This document shows, piece by piece, positions 10,323 to 20,939 of a DNA stretch of 64,000 nt. The stretch comes from Flectonema sp. DT1601. Its lineage: Eukaryota > Euglenozoa > Diplonemea > Diplonemida > Diplonemidae. How positions within the stretch are numbered: the first letter of the stretch is position 1; the number at the start of each line of letters is the position of its first letter. Under the pieces are notes generated by a model that made no database searches, was not told the origin of the DNA, and saw only the letters and a list, made by a program, of their open reading frames with translations. The DNA is taken from positions 620,001 through 684,000 of the forward strand of contig OZ025784.1 in the NCBI GenBank assembly GCA_964019425.1, written 5' to 3'. The translations under genes were made by a program, and so were the position numbers.

Positions 10323-11114
10323 CTATGTGACCCACTGAGCACTATCACCCTGTGTGTTTAATGATATAAAAGGATGGCATCGCTCTCCTTCCCATCCAAT
10401 TGGTAGTTTCATGACTGGACCAGCCGGAAGAGAATTTACAAAAAAACGAGCTGACGCTACGTCATTTGAAGAATTTATTGTCATGGTGACAATAGCAGTG
10501 TCGGATTCTTCGTGAAGAACGTCACTAATTGGAATTAAATGTGTTCCGTCACCACTAAGAGATACATTTAAACAACTTTTACCTCCTCCAATTTGAATAG
10601 AAAAACACTTTGAAGGGTATTGTCTGAGAGGAGCTGACATACTTTCTTGCAGTGACATACCGTCTTCCCTCTCTAAGTCAGTAGGTCGACAGATTCCAAT
10701 GAGATATAAATTATCTGACAATGCTTCACAACTTGTTCTTAATAAGATGGTAAAAGTTGTGATTCCCCAATTTCTTGGAACACATCTATTCCACATCGCA
10801 GTGTATCCTCCATAATCATCCGAGTCATCAGCTGTCGGTAGTGGATAAGTTATTTTATTTCCTCCTCCAGTTGGCATTAATGCTGATTGATATGGCATCC
10901 ACCTCGACTTACTCCCATTCAACCCCCTCGGAGCGAACGATGTTATTATTCTATGGACCCCATACGGTACAGGGATCCCTCTGACTGCCCAGTACGTTAA
11001 GATTTTCGGATCTGGTGAACTTCCGATTGCTGTTACAGAATGACCACATAGGAGGCAGTATTTAGACACTGCCGGGATCTTATTTATACAACTGCGACAC
11101 ACTACTGTGTCCAT
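10323..11114 (-). CDS. Zinc-ribbon protein with a probable B30.2/SPRY-like domain
   Basis: The 263-residue product opens with a two-pair cysteine motif, CRSC...CLLCGH (residues 6-26), a zinc-ribbon-like knuckle. The C-terminal two thirds has the strand pattern of SPRY domains: an ITTFTILLR strand, YLIGICRPTD, FSIQIGGG, a D-x-A-x-V-x-M-T-I-N strand, then FFVNSLPAGPVMKLP (the 'F.NG' hairpin of SPRY folds) and CHPFISL near the end. SPRY domains bind peptide motifs; partner unknown. No membrane segment. The ATG at 11114 follows a very clear polypyrimidine-CAG acceptor. The zinc knuckle is seen directly; the SPRY assignment is inference from pattern and needs structure comparison. Confidence 0.65.
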   Translation of the reverse strand: MDTVVCRSCINKIPAVSKYCLLCGHSVTAIGSSPDPKILTYWAVRGIPVPYGVHRIITSFAPRGLNGSKSRWMPYQSALMPTGGGNKITYPLPTADDSDDYGGYTAMWNRCVPRNWGITTFTILLRTSCEALSDNLYLIGICRPTDLEREDGMSLQESMSAPLRQYPSKCFSIQIGGGKSCLNVSLSGDGTHLIPISDVLHEESDTAIVTMTINSSNDVASARFFVNSLPAGPVMKLPIGWEGERCHPFISLNTQGDSAQWVT

Positions 11115-11129
11115 GTTAACGATTTCTTT

Positions 11130-11153
11130 CTGTGAAAAAAAAAAAAAAAAAAA
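11130..11153 (-). promoter_or_regulatory. Probable trans-splice acceptor of the zinc-ribbon/SPRY-like gene
   Basis: On the minus strand 19 T residues run into CACAG, with the ATG 16 bases downstream. This is the clearest polypyrimidine tract plus AG in the window and a good anchor for a spliced-leader search. Confidence 0.6.
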
Positions 11154-12018
11154 GATTTCTTACTATAAAAATCAACACACAAAAATTTTAAAAACCAAAC
11201 CTATAAACCGTCAAACAGCAATGGCTAAGATGTGACTAAGAAGTAGTCCCTCAACTTTTTTTTTTTTTTTTTCTTTTTTTTTTTTAATTCCATCTCTCTC
11301 TTTTTTTTTTTTTATTAATTTTCCTTTTTTTCAAACTCTTTTTTTCTTATTTCGTTATGACTTATCCATTTTTTTTTTTTTTTTTAAAAACCTCCTTAGC
11401 ACATCCCTTTCTTTACAGATACCAGAAGTCATGACCATAAATAAAATAAAAAGAATTGGGAAAACGAATAAACAGAGGATATTGAAAAAAAGAGTCTGAG
11501 AGAAACGATAAAATAGACCTTTCTAGTCAGCCTGTTATGTGATAAAGGTACTTAAGAAACAGTAGCATCCCATCACCAATATATGATGATTGTCGCTATA
11601 CAAACGACGGGGGTATGAATATTTTAAATTCTTTCTCAATGAATCTCATGGAAAAAAAAAAAAAAAAAAAAAAAAAAAATGAAGGTTCTCGCAAAAAACA
11701 TTTTTACTGATGATGATATACAATAATTCGTCGAAATCGGGATACCTTTATTTTAGCTCAAAAACGAGTCTTGGTGATCCCCCAGTTGGCTGTTTTTTTT
11801 TTTTTTTTTTTCTCCCCTCAGCGCACAAACAAAAGTTCCACAGAAGACAAACAGCTAATTACATACCACTGACAAGTATCTATAAATGCTTCTGCGCACA
11901 CGGCTGATTACATTACTTGAGGTGTTGCTCGAAGGAGCTTTGTGTCTGGTTACCTGCTAACGTTTAACACAATAGTGATGTAGAGACTATTTCCTTACTG
12001 CTATCCTCAATGAGGTGT
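11154..12018. other. Intergenic, homopolymer-rich
   Basis: About 870 bases with repeated T runs (11258-11400, 11791-11812) and a 28-base A run at 11652-11679. Open frames here are artefacts of these runs. No gene seen. Confidence 0.5.
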
Positions 12019-14943
12019 TCATGAAGGAGGACTAATAACTTTTTTTGGGTCCAATAGTGACACAGGAGGAGATCCGGGTACTTGCTGTTGCTGTGCTGCT
12101 AATTGTTGCTGACGAGCCTGAGCACTTGATATGGAAGCAATGAGTAACTGCAAGACTAGCAAGGTTCCCGCAGTCATTAACAGTGACCAACCAAGGTCTG
12201 TAGAATTTTTGGCGACTTTTTGCTTTCCAGTTCGAGCCTTGAGGGTGCTGGAATAATATTTCTTTTCAATTTGACGAATGTCTGGCCACTTCTCTTGTTT
12301 AAGAACTTGAATAGAGATGGTTGATTTATCAGACCCGTAGTAAAAGATTCTGGGACCAGTGACAGCACGGGAATCCCAAGACCAACTTTTAGATGGCTCT
12401 GTCACAGAAGATTCGCAAAAAATTGAAACTCGTTCACAGTTTGTGAAAGTTATTGATTTTAATGTTCCTTTCTTGAGAAATAATCTAACCCTCCTGCATT
12501 CCTTCATGTCGATCGTCTGTTGTTTCTTTGCTTCCGTATGAAGCATAATGTCTATGTCTTTGCTGTTATTTCCTTCTTGTCTTTCGATAACCCACTGTGA
12601 AGGTCTGCTTTCCTCAACTCGGGGAACTAAATTTTTAGAATTCTGTTTTGGTGATGAATCCGTTGAGGAGTTTTGTAATCTTGTTGGAACAGCTTTTGGA
12701 GGAGCTTCAGTTTTTTTATCAATTCGTTTTAATTTTATCTTCTTAACCTTATCATCAGTCTGGTCAGGTGGAGGAGTGTTGAGTTGGTGAAGAGTTGCAG
12801 ACAACTGTTGTCTGACTTTGTCGGTTTCCGCGGCCATGCGAGCCCCATCATGTTGATGCTGAGCATCCTTTTCCCGAATATCTCGCTCCAAACGTTCAGA
12901 TTTCAGAACTGATGTTGCCAACTGTTCTCTGAGACTGTCACACTGTTTTCGATAATTTTCAATTCCCTGTTGCAGTGCAGTCGTTTGTCGTTCGATAGCT
13001 TCCTGATCAGCCTCTAGTTTGGTTTTATTTTCTTGCATTTTGCCGTGTTTTTTTGTTATTTCATTCAATTTTTGCTCCGCTGTCCGTCTCTTTTCTTCCT
13101 CCTGCTCCAGGACCATGCCGAGTGCTTTGTATTCAGCGATTTGTCGTTTTAGTTCGATAACTTCTTGAAGACGATTTCCACTTTGTTGTTTAGCTTCTAA
13201 TAATTTGTGTTGATTAGTCTGAAGTTTATCAGTGTGAGAGAATGCAGCTTTTAGTCGTTTTCGAAGCCACGCGCTTCGTCTTTTTCGCAGTGACGCAAGC
13301 TCACCTTTCGTTCTTTTTTGATTTCCAGAAAGTTTGTGTCGAGGAGGGAGTTGATCGTTTGAAAGTTTTTTTAATTTCGGAGGTCTCGCTTTCTTCAACC
13401 ACTCCAATGCAGGAATGACTTTCCAGCGGTAGGGCTCAAGTAACTTACAGAGACCTTCGTTGAGCGTCTTTGAAATGTCTTTTTGACCTCCGAGAGGTAC
13501 TTTTCGAGGTATTCTCAACTGGATGACAGCAATCCTCTGAAACTCTATCCAATACAAGTCAGCATGAGTATTGAATGATGAGAGAAGCTGTGTTAACTTT
13601 CCTGATTCAACCATTCCCCCAACAGGTGGTAGAATAACGTACGTATTCGCGTGAGACTCTTCAGCACCAGGCAGATTGTCAGTTTTAGTAATTTCCAGTG
13701 GAACTGGAGAAGCAAACACATGAAGTTGATTAGCATAAGGAAACGCAGCTGGTGATCCCAACAACGGATTAGAATTCGACTTTTTCTTCGAATGATTTCG
13801 GACAAGGAAATCCAACGATGGTGGAGATGACTGTGTGTGAATAAGTCCGTGCAATGCAGCGAAAACAACACCCGTCAAGTATGAATCAACACCAGCATCA
13901 TGAGCTAAGATCTTCCCACTTGGAAGATACGGAAGGCTCTCTCTGACTAAAGGTTCCCACAAATTATATAAATCGAGTAATTGTAAATGTTTTAAACCTC
14001 CACCACCCTTTCTTAAGTAACCCATTAACTCGTTACATGAATCTTCTTTCTCAGCCAATATCGGATCATTCTTCTTTAGACGTTGCTGCTTCAATGAAAC
14101 AACTTGTTTTTCCAACACATCCCGAAGGTCTTCGGGATAAGCTGTTAGGAGATGTTTGGTGTCAATTGTTAACCCAACCTTGTTAGACAATTGATGCAAG
14201 AAGTCGGGTAGTTTTTGAGGAAGAGGTGCTTCCATTTGGTGCCACAAATATAAAAAATCTAACAAACACTGATGGCCGACCAGTGGTTTCCCGCAGTTCA
14301 AAACAGCATCCCAGATATCGAGGAACCCACAACCTGAATCTAACTCTTCAAGAAGTAGACTCTGACCACGTGATTGAAGTTTATCTCTTTCAGATAAGTA
14401 AACTGATCTTTGAATAAATGGAACACCGTGATTCAACCAACGGTTGAAATCAAACCCGTGCCTTGATAAGAATTTCAACGCCGACGCGAGGCAACCAAAC
14501 AGTAAATCGTGTTCGACTTTAACATTATTAGTGAGACCTGACCAAGGTTTTGGAGACAAGTAAATTGAATAAACATTTACAATATATCGATGTTCCTTGT
14601 TGCACCATTGGAAGCAAGTCAACCCAACTTGAACTATTAGAAATCCCTGCATTCGATGACCATCTTTGTGAGAGAAACCCTTGCCGAGGAGAGTTCGACG
14701 AAGCTCTCGGTATCGTTCGTTCAAACTTTGAAGGGCGATGTGTCCCTGTTGTCGTTCTCTGTTTAGACCTGTGAATTCGCAATCAACACCGACGAATAAC
14801 GCTGCCTTTAGATTTTGTTGCATAGATTCCTTCATACTCCCAATGTTCTCAGCGTCAACATGATGAACATTTACCTTCCCATTGTCTCCAGAAGTTAGAC
14901 ACCGTCGACCCCACCGCCTCGCTCCCCACAGCCGAAGGCTCAT
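12019..14943 (-). CDS. PARN/PNLDC1-type CAF1-fold 3' exonuclease with C-terminal membrane anchor
   Basis: The 974-residue product has a DEDDh nuclease core of the PARN family in residues 24-370: FVGVDCEFTGL (D54, E56), MQGFLIVQVGLTCF, the DIWDAVLNCGKPLVGHQCLLDFLYLWH block, DTKHLL, and AHDAGVDSYLTGVVF with the catalytic His and Asp. Such enzymes trim 3' A tails of mRNA and small RNAs. Residues about 545-720 are highly charged coiled coil, then a basic region and a conserved-looking domain of 100 residues. Near the C-terminus GWSLLMTAGTLLVLQLLIAS is a membrane helix with a Gln-rich tail after it. A C-terminal anchor is known in PNLDC1 (the piRNA trimmer on mitochondria/ER) rather than in PARN. 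No intron is needed. ATG at 14943 follows CATCTACAG. Confidence 0.85.
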   Translation of the reverse strand: MSLRLWGARRWGRRCLTSGDNGKVNVHHVDAENIGSMKESMQQNLKAALFVGVDCEFTGLNRERQQGHIALQSLNERYRELRRTLLGKGFSHKDGHRMQGFLIVQVGLTCFQWCNKEHRYIVNVYSIYLSPKPWSGLTNNVKVEHDLLFGCLASALKFLSRHGFDFNRWLNHGVPFIQRSVYLSERDKLQSRGQSLLLEELDSGCGFLDIWDAVLNCGKPLVGHQCLLDFLYLWHQMEAPLPQKLPDFLHQLSNKVGLTIDTKHLLTAYPEDLRDVLEKQVVSLKQQRLKKNDPILAEKEDSCNELMGYLRKGGGGLKHLQLLDLYNLWEPLVRESLPYLPSGKILAHDAGVDSYLTGVVFAALHGLIHTQSSPPSLDFLVRNHSKKKSNSNPLLGSPAAFPYANQLHVFASPVPLEITKTDNLPGAEESHANTYVILPPVGGMVESGKLTQLLSSFNTHADLYWIEFQRIAVIQLRIPRKVPLGGQKDISKTLNEGLCKLLEPYRWKVIPALEWLKKARPPKLKKLSNDQLPPRHKLSGNQKRTKGELASLRKRRSAWLRKRLKAAFSHTDKLQTNQHKLLEAKQQSGNRLQEVIELKRQIAEYKALGMVLEQEEEKRRTAEQKLNEITKKHGKMQENKTKLEADQEAIERQTTALQQGIENYRKQCDSLREQLATSVLKSERLERDIREKDAQHQHDGARMAAETDKVRQQLSATLHQLNTPPPDQTDDKVKKIKLKRIDKKTEAPPKAVPTRLQNSSTDSSPKQNSKNLVPRVEESRPSQWVIERQEGNNSKDIDIMLHTEAKKQQTIDMKECRRVRLFLKKGTLKSITFTNCERVSIFCESSVTEPSKSWSWDSRAVTGPRIFYYGSDKSTISIQVLKQEKWPDIRQIEKKYYSSTLKARTGKQKVAKNSTDLGWSLLMTAGTLLVLQLLIASISSAQARQQQLAAQQQQVPGSPPVSLLDPKKVISPPS

Positions 14944-15878
14944 CTCATTTCTGTTTTCGATGCTGTAGATGAGATTACTTTAAACGGTCAGAAATTAGTA
15001 ATAATTTGCGTGATTAACATATTCACCACCGCAGGTGTGGCTGTGCTAAGTACCCTTTTAAATGATTAACTCGTAAGCTGTAAGAAAAGTAATTGAACAC
15101 CAAACAACTTCAATAATCAAACCAAAAACAACTTTCTAAAGGAGGTCAGAAAGCTGGCGAACTTGTCGCAATTTTTCATTACATCTGCGGGTATTGTGAT
15201 TGGCAAAGTTGGGAAAGAATTTTTTGCCATCAAAAATACGAAACAATAGTCTTTCCAATTTTTTTTTTTCAAAAAGGAAAAAAAAAAAAAGAAATTAACG
15301 TCAAAAAAGAATTATTGAAAAAAAGATTTATTGTGAAGGGAAAATACTAACAGAACAAAGGACATCCTTCGAGAAGAGTTTTTTTTTTTTTTTTCCCCCT
15401 TTCTGTCCCGAATTCATAACAACTATTCCTCTTCACAAGAGCCCAATGAGGCTCCCGAGAATTAAAATTTTTTCGTTGAAAAAAAAAAAGAAAAAAACCA
15501 TCTGGTTCTGGTGTGTATCCCCCTTTGACATTTTAGTCCTTTGCAATAATATAAACAAACATACATAGAAACTCGTTAGCTAGGAAGGGAAGAATTAAAG
15601 AAACAAAACTCAACCATTCAAAAAAAAAAAAAAAACGGATGCGAAAAGGAAAGTACCGACTCAAAAACTAAAGAGAGTCTTCTAAACTAAAAATGAAATG
15701 GACAAGGATATCGATCCTCCTACTTCTTTCCCGCAAGGAAGTCTGTTTTTAATAAATAAAATAAAAATAAATAAATAAACAAATAAATAAAAAAGGCAGT
15801 TAGTAGATTTTGAAATGACATTTACTTTTATTGAAACAAAAAAAATATTTAAAAAAAAAAAAAATGTTTTGGAAACAA
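14944..15878. other. Intergenic, PARN-like gene to USP7 homologue
   Basis: About 930 bases with A/T runs at 15260-15290, 15380-15396, 15480-15498 and 15620-15635, and an imperfect AAAT repeat at 15750-15790. No supported gene. Confidence 0.5.
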
Positions 15879-18800
15879 TCATTCCTTAATCTCAACGCCT
15901 TTTTCTCCAACCGTCTTCCGACCTTCATTTCTTCTTTCAATTCCGATCATGAGTGAAATCTGTGGCTTTTGATTTCGAACATCCAGGGGGATGTGCGCCA
16001 ATATTGGATGCTCTTCTATTAGGTTTGCTATGGCAGTCAGCATTGAAGTATCTCCCGTTAGAGGTATATTACCAATTGGAACCTCTCGTCTACCTTCGAG
16101 GTGAATTAATATCAGTTTCCAAGCGTTTATCCGAGCTTCCTTTGTTATACCCATCTGCTTTGCGACTGTAGTTATAAACGATTTACCGGTGTCTGCGGGA
16201 GATACAACAAATAAGAACGGAGTCGCGAAGATCTCAAGTATGTGGGAGTTGGTCCATTGACGTTCACAATGACAGATACTGATAAGAGATGATTCTCGTG
16301 GGATGGTGTCCCATGTTGAGAAGCTTCCAACATTATCAGATGCTTGGAAAGTTGTTTCCGGTCCGATCAGTCTACGTAGTTTATAATTAGGTAGTATAAG
16401 ACAGTTGATTCTACAATTGACAACCTGAACCAATTGTAGTTTCTTTGGCGACACTATCCCAGCCAGTGGGGGAGCTGATCTCTTCGCCATGTCGTTGCTG
16501 TTCGCTAATCCACTGATAGCCGCCAACGCAGCCGATGCCATCGCATCATTTTTCAAAAATATCGCATCTTGTTTTACCACACCCTTCAGTGTAACGTATG
16601 ATACGGGGACCTGATTTTATTTATATCTTCTAATAATTATCCTAAGCAAGACACAAAGTTTTATAAAAAAAGAAAAACGAAAGTAAAGCAAACAAACCTC
16701 TAATTTTGACAACAACGTCGGTATTGCGATTGTTGTCGTCTCGTATGTGAGTCTGTTGTCAGGAGTAAGCATCTGTTTGTATGTTAAGTTCTTATTACCT
16801 CAGTGTGGGGAGGGTACCACCTCAAGTATCAAGAACAAGAACTCATACCTGAGAAAGACTAATGTATTCAAATGGCGGAGAAATAATTTTTCCAAAAACG
16901 CTAAATCGAATATGGCGACCAGACACTCGAATGGCCTCAGAAACAGCTCCCAAGACCTTCGAGTATCTATCTGTGATGAAGAGTGAAATCTTTATTTCTT
17001 GTTGAGGAGGTTGATTAGAACTTTTATCAACTACCTTACCTGACGGTACTAATGTTACCAACCTCTTAGTCAACAGTGACTTGAAAGCATCGGCAGGAGA
17101 TGGAGGGTTGGATACCCTCCTTGCCAAGTCCATTTCTGTAGTAAAGATAACAATATCACCCGTCCCTATTCCACAGTCAAAGAGTGACGAAGTAGACGAA
17201 TGAAGCGGCTGGATTAACGAGGCTCGACATTCTTCCCACAAACGGATTCGAGTTCTCTGAATCGGAAGGTCTTTCAGTTTCAAAATCTTGTCTGACAATT
17301 CACTTACCGTCGCCTTGCACGAAACAACAACTGTTCCTGCGAACGTCAATTTCACTAAAACAGGATCGTATTGTTTTATGAAGATTCCAATAAAACCATT
17401 TTTTAAATTATCACCTTGATCAATATGTAACATCACTTTGTGTGGACCATCACTTTCTGAAGTAATAAACATATCAGAAAGGGGAGTGTGTGGCTGAGGT
17501 ATACTGCACTTGTCTCCCACAGCAGTATTTAGCGTGATGAGAGGTGACATTGCTCTGATGGTTTCATTATTGCGTTCCAACCAAATCCACAGTCGGATTG
17601 GTACGTTTAGAGGAACAGAGAAATGTTTGTGAACTTGTTGAATAAACTTTTCATAAGTAGTCTGCATTGATATCTTCAGAGGTGCCAACGAACTCCAACC
17701 TGGTGGAAGCAAGTCTCTGTGTAAGTATCCAGATGACACGTCATATTCACTCAACACGTCTTCACTGCTGATGTGAAATTCATAAGTCTGCCTATCAACA
17801 AGTTTCTTTGTCAGAGCTTCTCTCTGCGCACGATTTCGTCTTTCAAAAACCCGATGAAGCTCATCTGTGAGCGGAACTTCCGAAGGTGCAATATTAGATA
17901 GTTTTGATGACCTGTTTGGTTGTTGTTAGTTTTTTGTTATGTAAGCCTACTGCAGACAAGAGAGAAACAGTACACCGTTCGTCCTAAAGAGGCGTAATTA
18001 GTATTGAATATTTAGTGCATGGCATTGGTGGTTTTAAGCTCTATCTTTCTAAGTAAAATAAATGAAATACCTAACGTATGTGAGCATGTATGCAACTGTT
18101 GAACTTCCTGTTGACAGGTCAGATAGCCAAAAGTACTCTTCTGAAGCACCTCCGAAGAGTTCATTTGTGGCGGAGCGCTCGGAAACGGAAGTTACAGAGC
18201 TGTCGTCGAATTTGAACCATTGGTTTCTATCTGGTGAATGCTTATCTCCTAAGTGAGGTCGTACGTATGTGAAATAGTGTCCTCCAACTCCAGTTCCAGA
18301 GTGTGCAAGAACAGAAAACAGTTCATACTGAAGGTTATCTTGTTTTCCCTTTTTAGTCCTTTCTTCAGTGCGATAATACTCTGATATGTCTAGTTTAATG
18401 GGAAATTCAAATCGATCGTTTACCATTTTATTCTCACCGGCTACGTAATCGAATTCACATCTTCTCAAATGAAGACAAAGCACAGGAGGGAAGACTGTGT
18501 ACTCCATTCCTTTCTTAGCATCTTCAAAACTATCGATATTTTTACTCGGGTCGACAGCGTGATATGCATTGTCACCTGTAAGCATCTCTGACTGCAGTTG
18601 TTTTTTAAAAGACTCTTTTATGTTACTGCATCCACGGACACATAGTTGGAGATCAAGGAAAGGCTCAAGGGATGAAGAGCCAAAATCAACCTTTGTACAT
18701 TTTATAAAGTGATGAATTTTTCCAGCGAGAAGATCTTTTATTTTGTTCTGTAACGGTGTCTTTGTGATTTTAAATTCGATGGCGTCGATTAAAATCCGAG

Positions 18801-19647
18801 CGAGTTCTTGAACGTCTTGTTGTTCAAGAGCAACTTCATTTCCTCCCCAACCGAAACTGTCAGTTAATTTGGTAGTAGTAATACTCTTAACTCCTGGTTC
18901 GTTACTAACTTGAAGCTTCTGCATATCATAGAAAAGGTTCGCTAACGACATTACTATCTCTTTTTTTCGATCAATCTTTTTACCAGGGGTTGATACCTTA
19001 CTCAATTCTATAGCAAGTAGGTATGTCACTTGTCGAAACCCACCCAAGTGATACAATACTTGAATGAGACTATTTACATAGCAAGTTGCTCCTTGATTTC
19101 GAAGACCAACGTAGGAGTGTTTCTTTCTAATTGAGGTGGCTAATTGTGAGGACATCGTGTCATTTTTTATCGTAAATCTAATTTGGATTCCAGTAGTGAA
19201 TCCGTCACTAAAAGTTGTGTTTCTGACTACTTCTGGGAACTCTTGTTTTGTAACCTGAGAAGAGAATCCTATAGACTTAGCATTCTGTGAGAATGTATGA
19301 CCAATGATGGTATTTATTTGATCTTCATTGGGAGTTCCTGATACGGGAATGGTTTCAATTTTGATATGAGCTACCACTTCCTCTCCATCCCACGAATTAC
19401 TATTGTTCAATCGCTGTAGTGGTCCAGTGCATTCGACGTAGATGCCTATATCTTCTTGGACTTGTTGTACAAGAATTCGAAACCCAGCATCTCCAACTTC
19501 TATCTTCGGACTTTTTTCTTGTTTTCCATGTTTCGTACAATCTTCAACATACCAATTACCATACGGTATCATGTAACTCCACATGGAAGCCGTCGCATCT
19601 TTTCCAATATCTCTAACTTTTTCAAGGCGTCTGGAAGAGAGGCTCAT
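15879..19647 (-). CDS. USP7 (HAUSP/Ubp15)-type ubiquitin-specific protease, four exons
   Basis: Exons 19647-18071, 17911-16849, 16772-16698 and 16610-15879 join in phase through introns of 159, 76 and 87 nt (GTATTT, GTATGA and GTTTGT donors, CAG acceptors), giving about 1148 residues; human USP7 has 1102. Residues 20-160 form a MATH-like domain. The USP domain has the Cys box GLRNQGATCYVNSL (C189), the CLHLRR strand, and the His box GTGVGGHYFTYVRP (H457) with an Asp following (FDDSSV). The first join gives AYMLTYVRSSKLSNI, matching the USP7 end of the catalytic domain. Exons 2-4 carry the ubiquitin-like tandem and the C-terminal FATPFLFVV / HIPLD region. The small 75-nt third exon is the least certain. 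It removes ubiquitin from nuclear and cytosolic substrates. No separate genes exist at the later exons. Confidence 0.88.
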
Positions 19648-20182
19648 GTCTCTGTTTAGGTCATTAAGATTCTTGGCATATTTGTGTACTTCTTCTGTTT
19701 TAAAAAAAAAAGTTTTTTTCCAACTCGTCTAAGTAATAGCACTTCGCAATACGAACATAATTTATTATTCCTATTAAACGAGAAAAATAGACAAACCAGA
19801 AGCACTGTAACTACAATAAGATATAATAGAAGTGTCTCTGAACCCAATCAGTACGGACTTCGTTAAAATTTATATTTTCATTTTTTTTTTTTCTTGATTC
19901 CTTTTTTTTTTTTTTTTTTTTTTCCTTCCCCCTCGGTTTTTTTTTTTTTTTCATCGACTTTTATAATAGAAAAAAAAAAAAAAAAGAAAAAAACAACTGT
20001 TTCAGACGTTGGATCCACAATTTACAAGCAGCTTGCTGCAAGCAAATGAAAATAACACAAGACCGGGCAACAATAATACCTGCCTTCTTTTTTTTTTTTT
20101 TTTTTTTAAATTCGTCCAAAAGTCCATCTTCTAAATATCATCCTCACAATGTTTTTGTGCAATAACCAAGGATGGGAAAAAA

Positions 20183-20214
<32 letters not shown>

Positions 20215-20939
20215 GAAAACAAAACGAAACAAAACAAACCAGAAAAAAAACTAAACAAAAAATCCTTCGAGTAAACGAATTTCACAAAAAAAAAAAAATG
20301 AAATGGGAGTGAAACTTCGGTAACAGTAACACTTTTTGATATCAATTCTAAATTAATATCAAGTACATGACTTTGGAAAAAAAAATATTTGGAGCAGCCA
20401 GTCAAATTCACGAATGGAGGGCCGACTATTTGAGATATAAATATATGTATTGTATTAAGGTTAACTAAAATTAAACAATTAGTAATTTATGATACAGTGA
20501 AATGGGGTGGGGAACAGAGGAAGACAAGGGAACAACTCACTGTTTTGATAAACAAGCAACACGTCTTGATTTTTGAGACTTGTCTTTTTTTTTTTTTTTT
20601 ATTCTTTTTTTATATTCTCAAATTTAGTCAGCATGATCTGATTAGAATTGTCGCAATTAACACAATCAAAAAAAAAAAAATTCCCCCCCAATCTTATTTT
20701 TTTTTGTGAGCAATTAACATGCAGTTCCGGCTTTGTTAATTTTTTTTTCCTATTTTTTTTTTTTTTTTTTCTTCTTCTCACTGAGTGGCCAGGCAACTTT
20801 GTTCTTATTTTTTTTTTTTTTTTTTTTTGCAATAAAAAAAAGAAGTTCTCAGTTTCTAATTCTGGTGTGTCAACCACTTATACGGGTCTATGGTTCAAAG
20901 AGAAAGAGGAGAGGGGAAAGGGGTATGACAGATGCTCTA
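19648..20939. other. Intergenic, homopolymer-rich
   Basis: About 1.3 kb with many T and A runs, including about 30 A at 20184-20213 and T runs near 19903-19923, 20750-20770 and 20809-20828. Frames rich in Phe or Lys here are artefacts. No gene seen. Confidence 0.5.

Noticed and set aside
15879-17757. Two independent genes downstream of the USP catalytic domain
   Set aside because: Neither has a trans-splice acceptor with an ATG, and both continue USP7 homology in phase.
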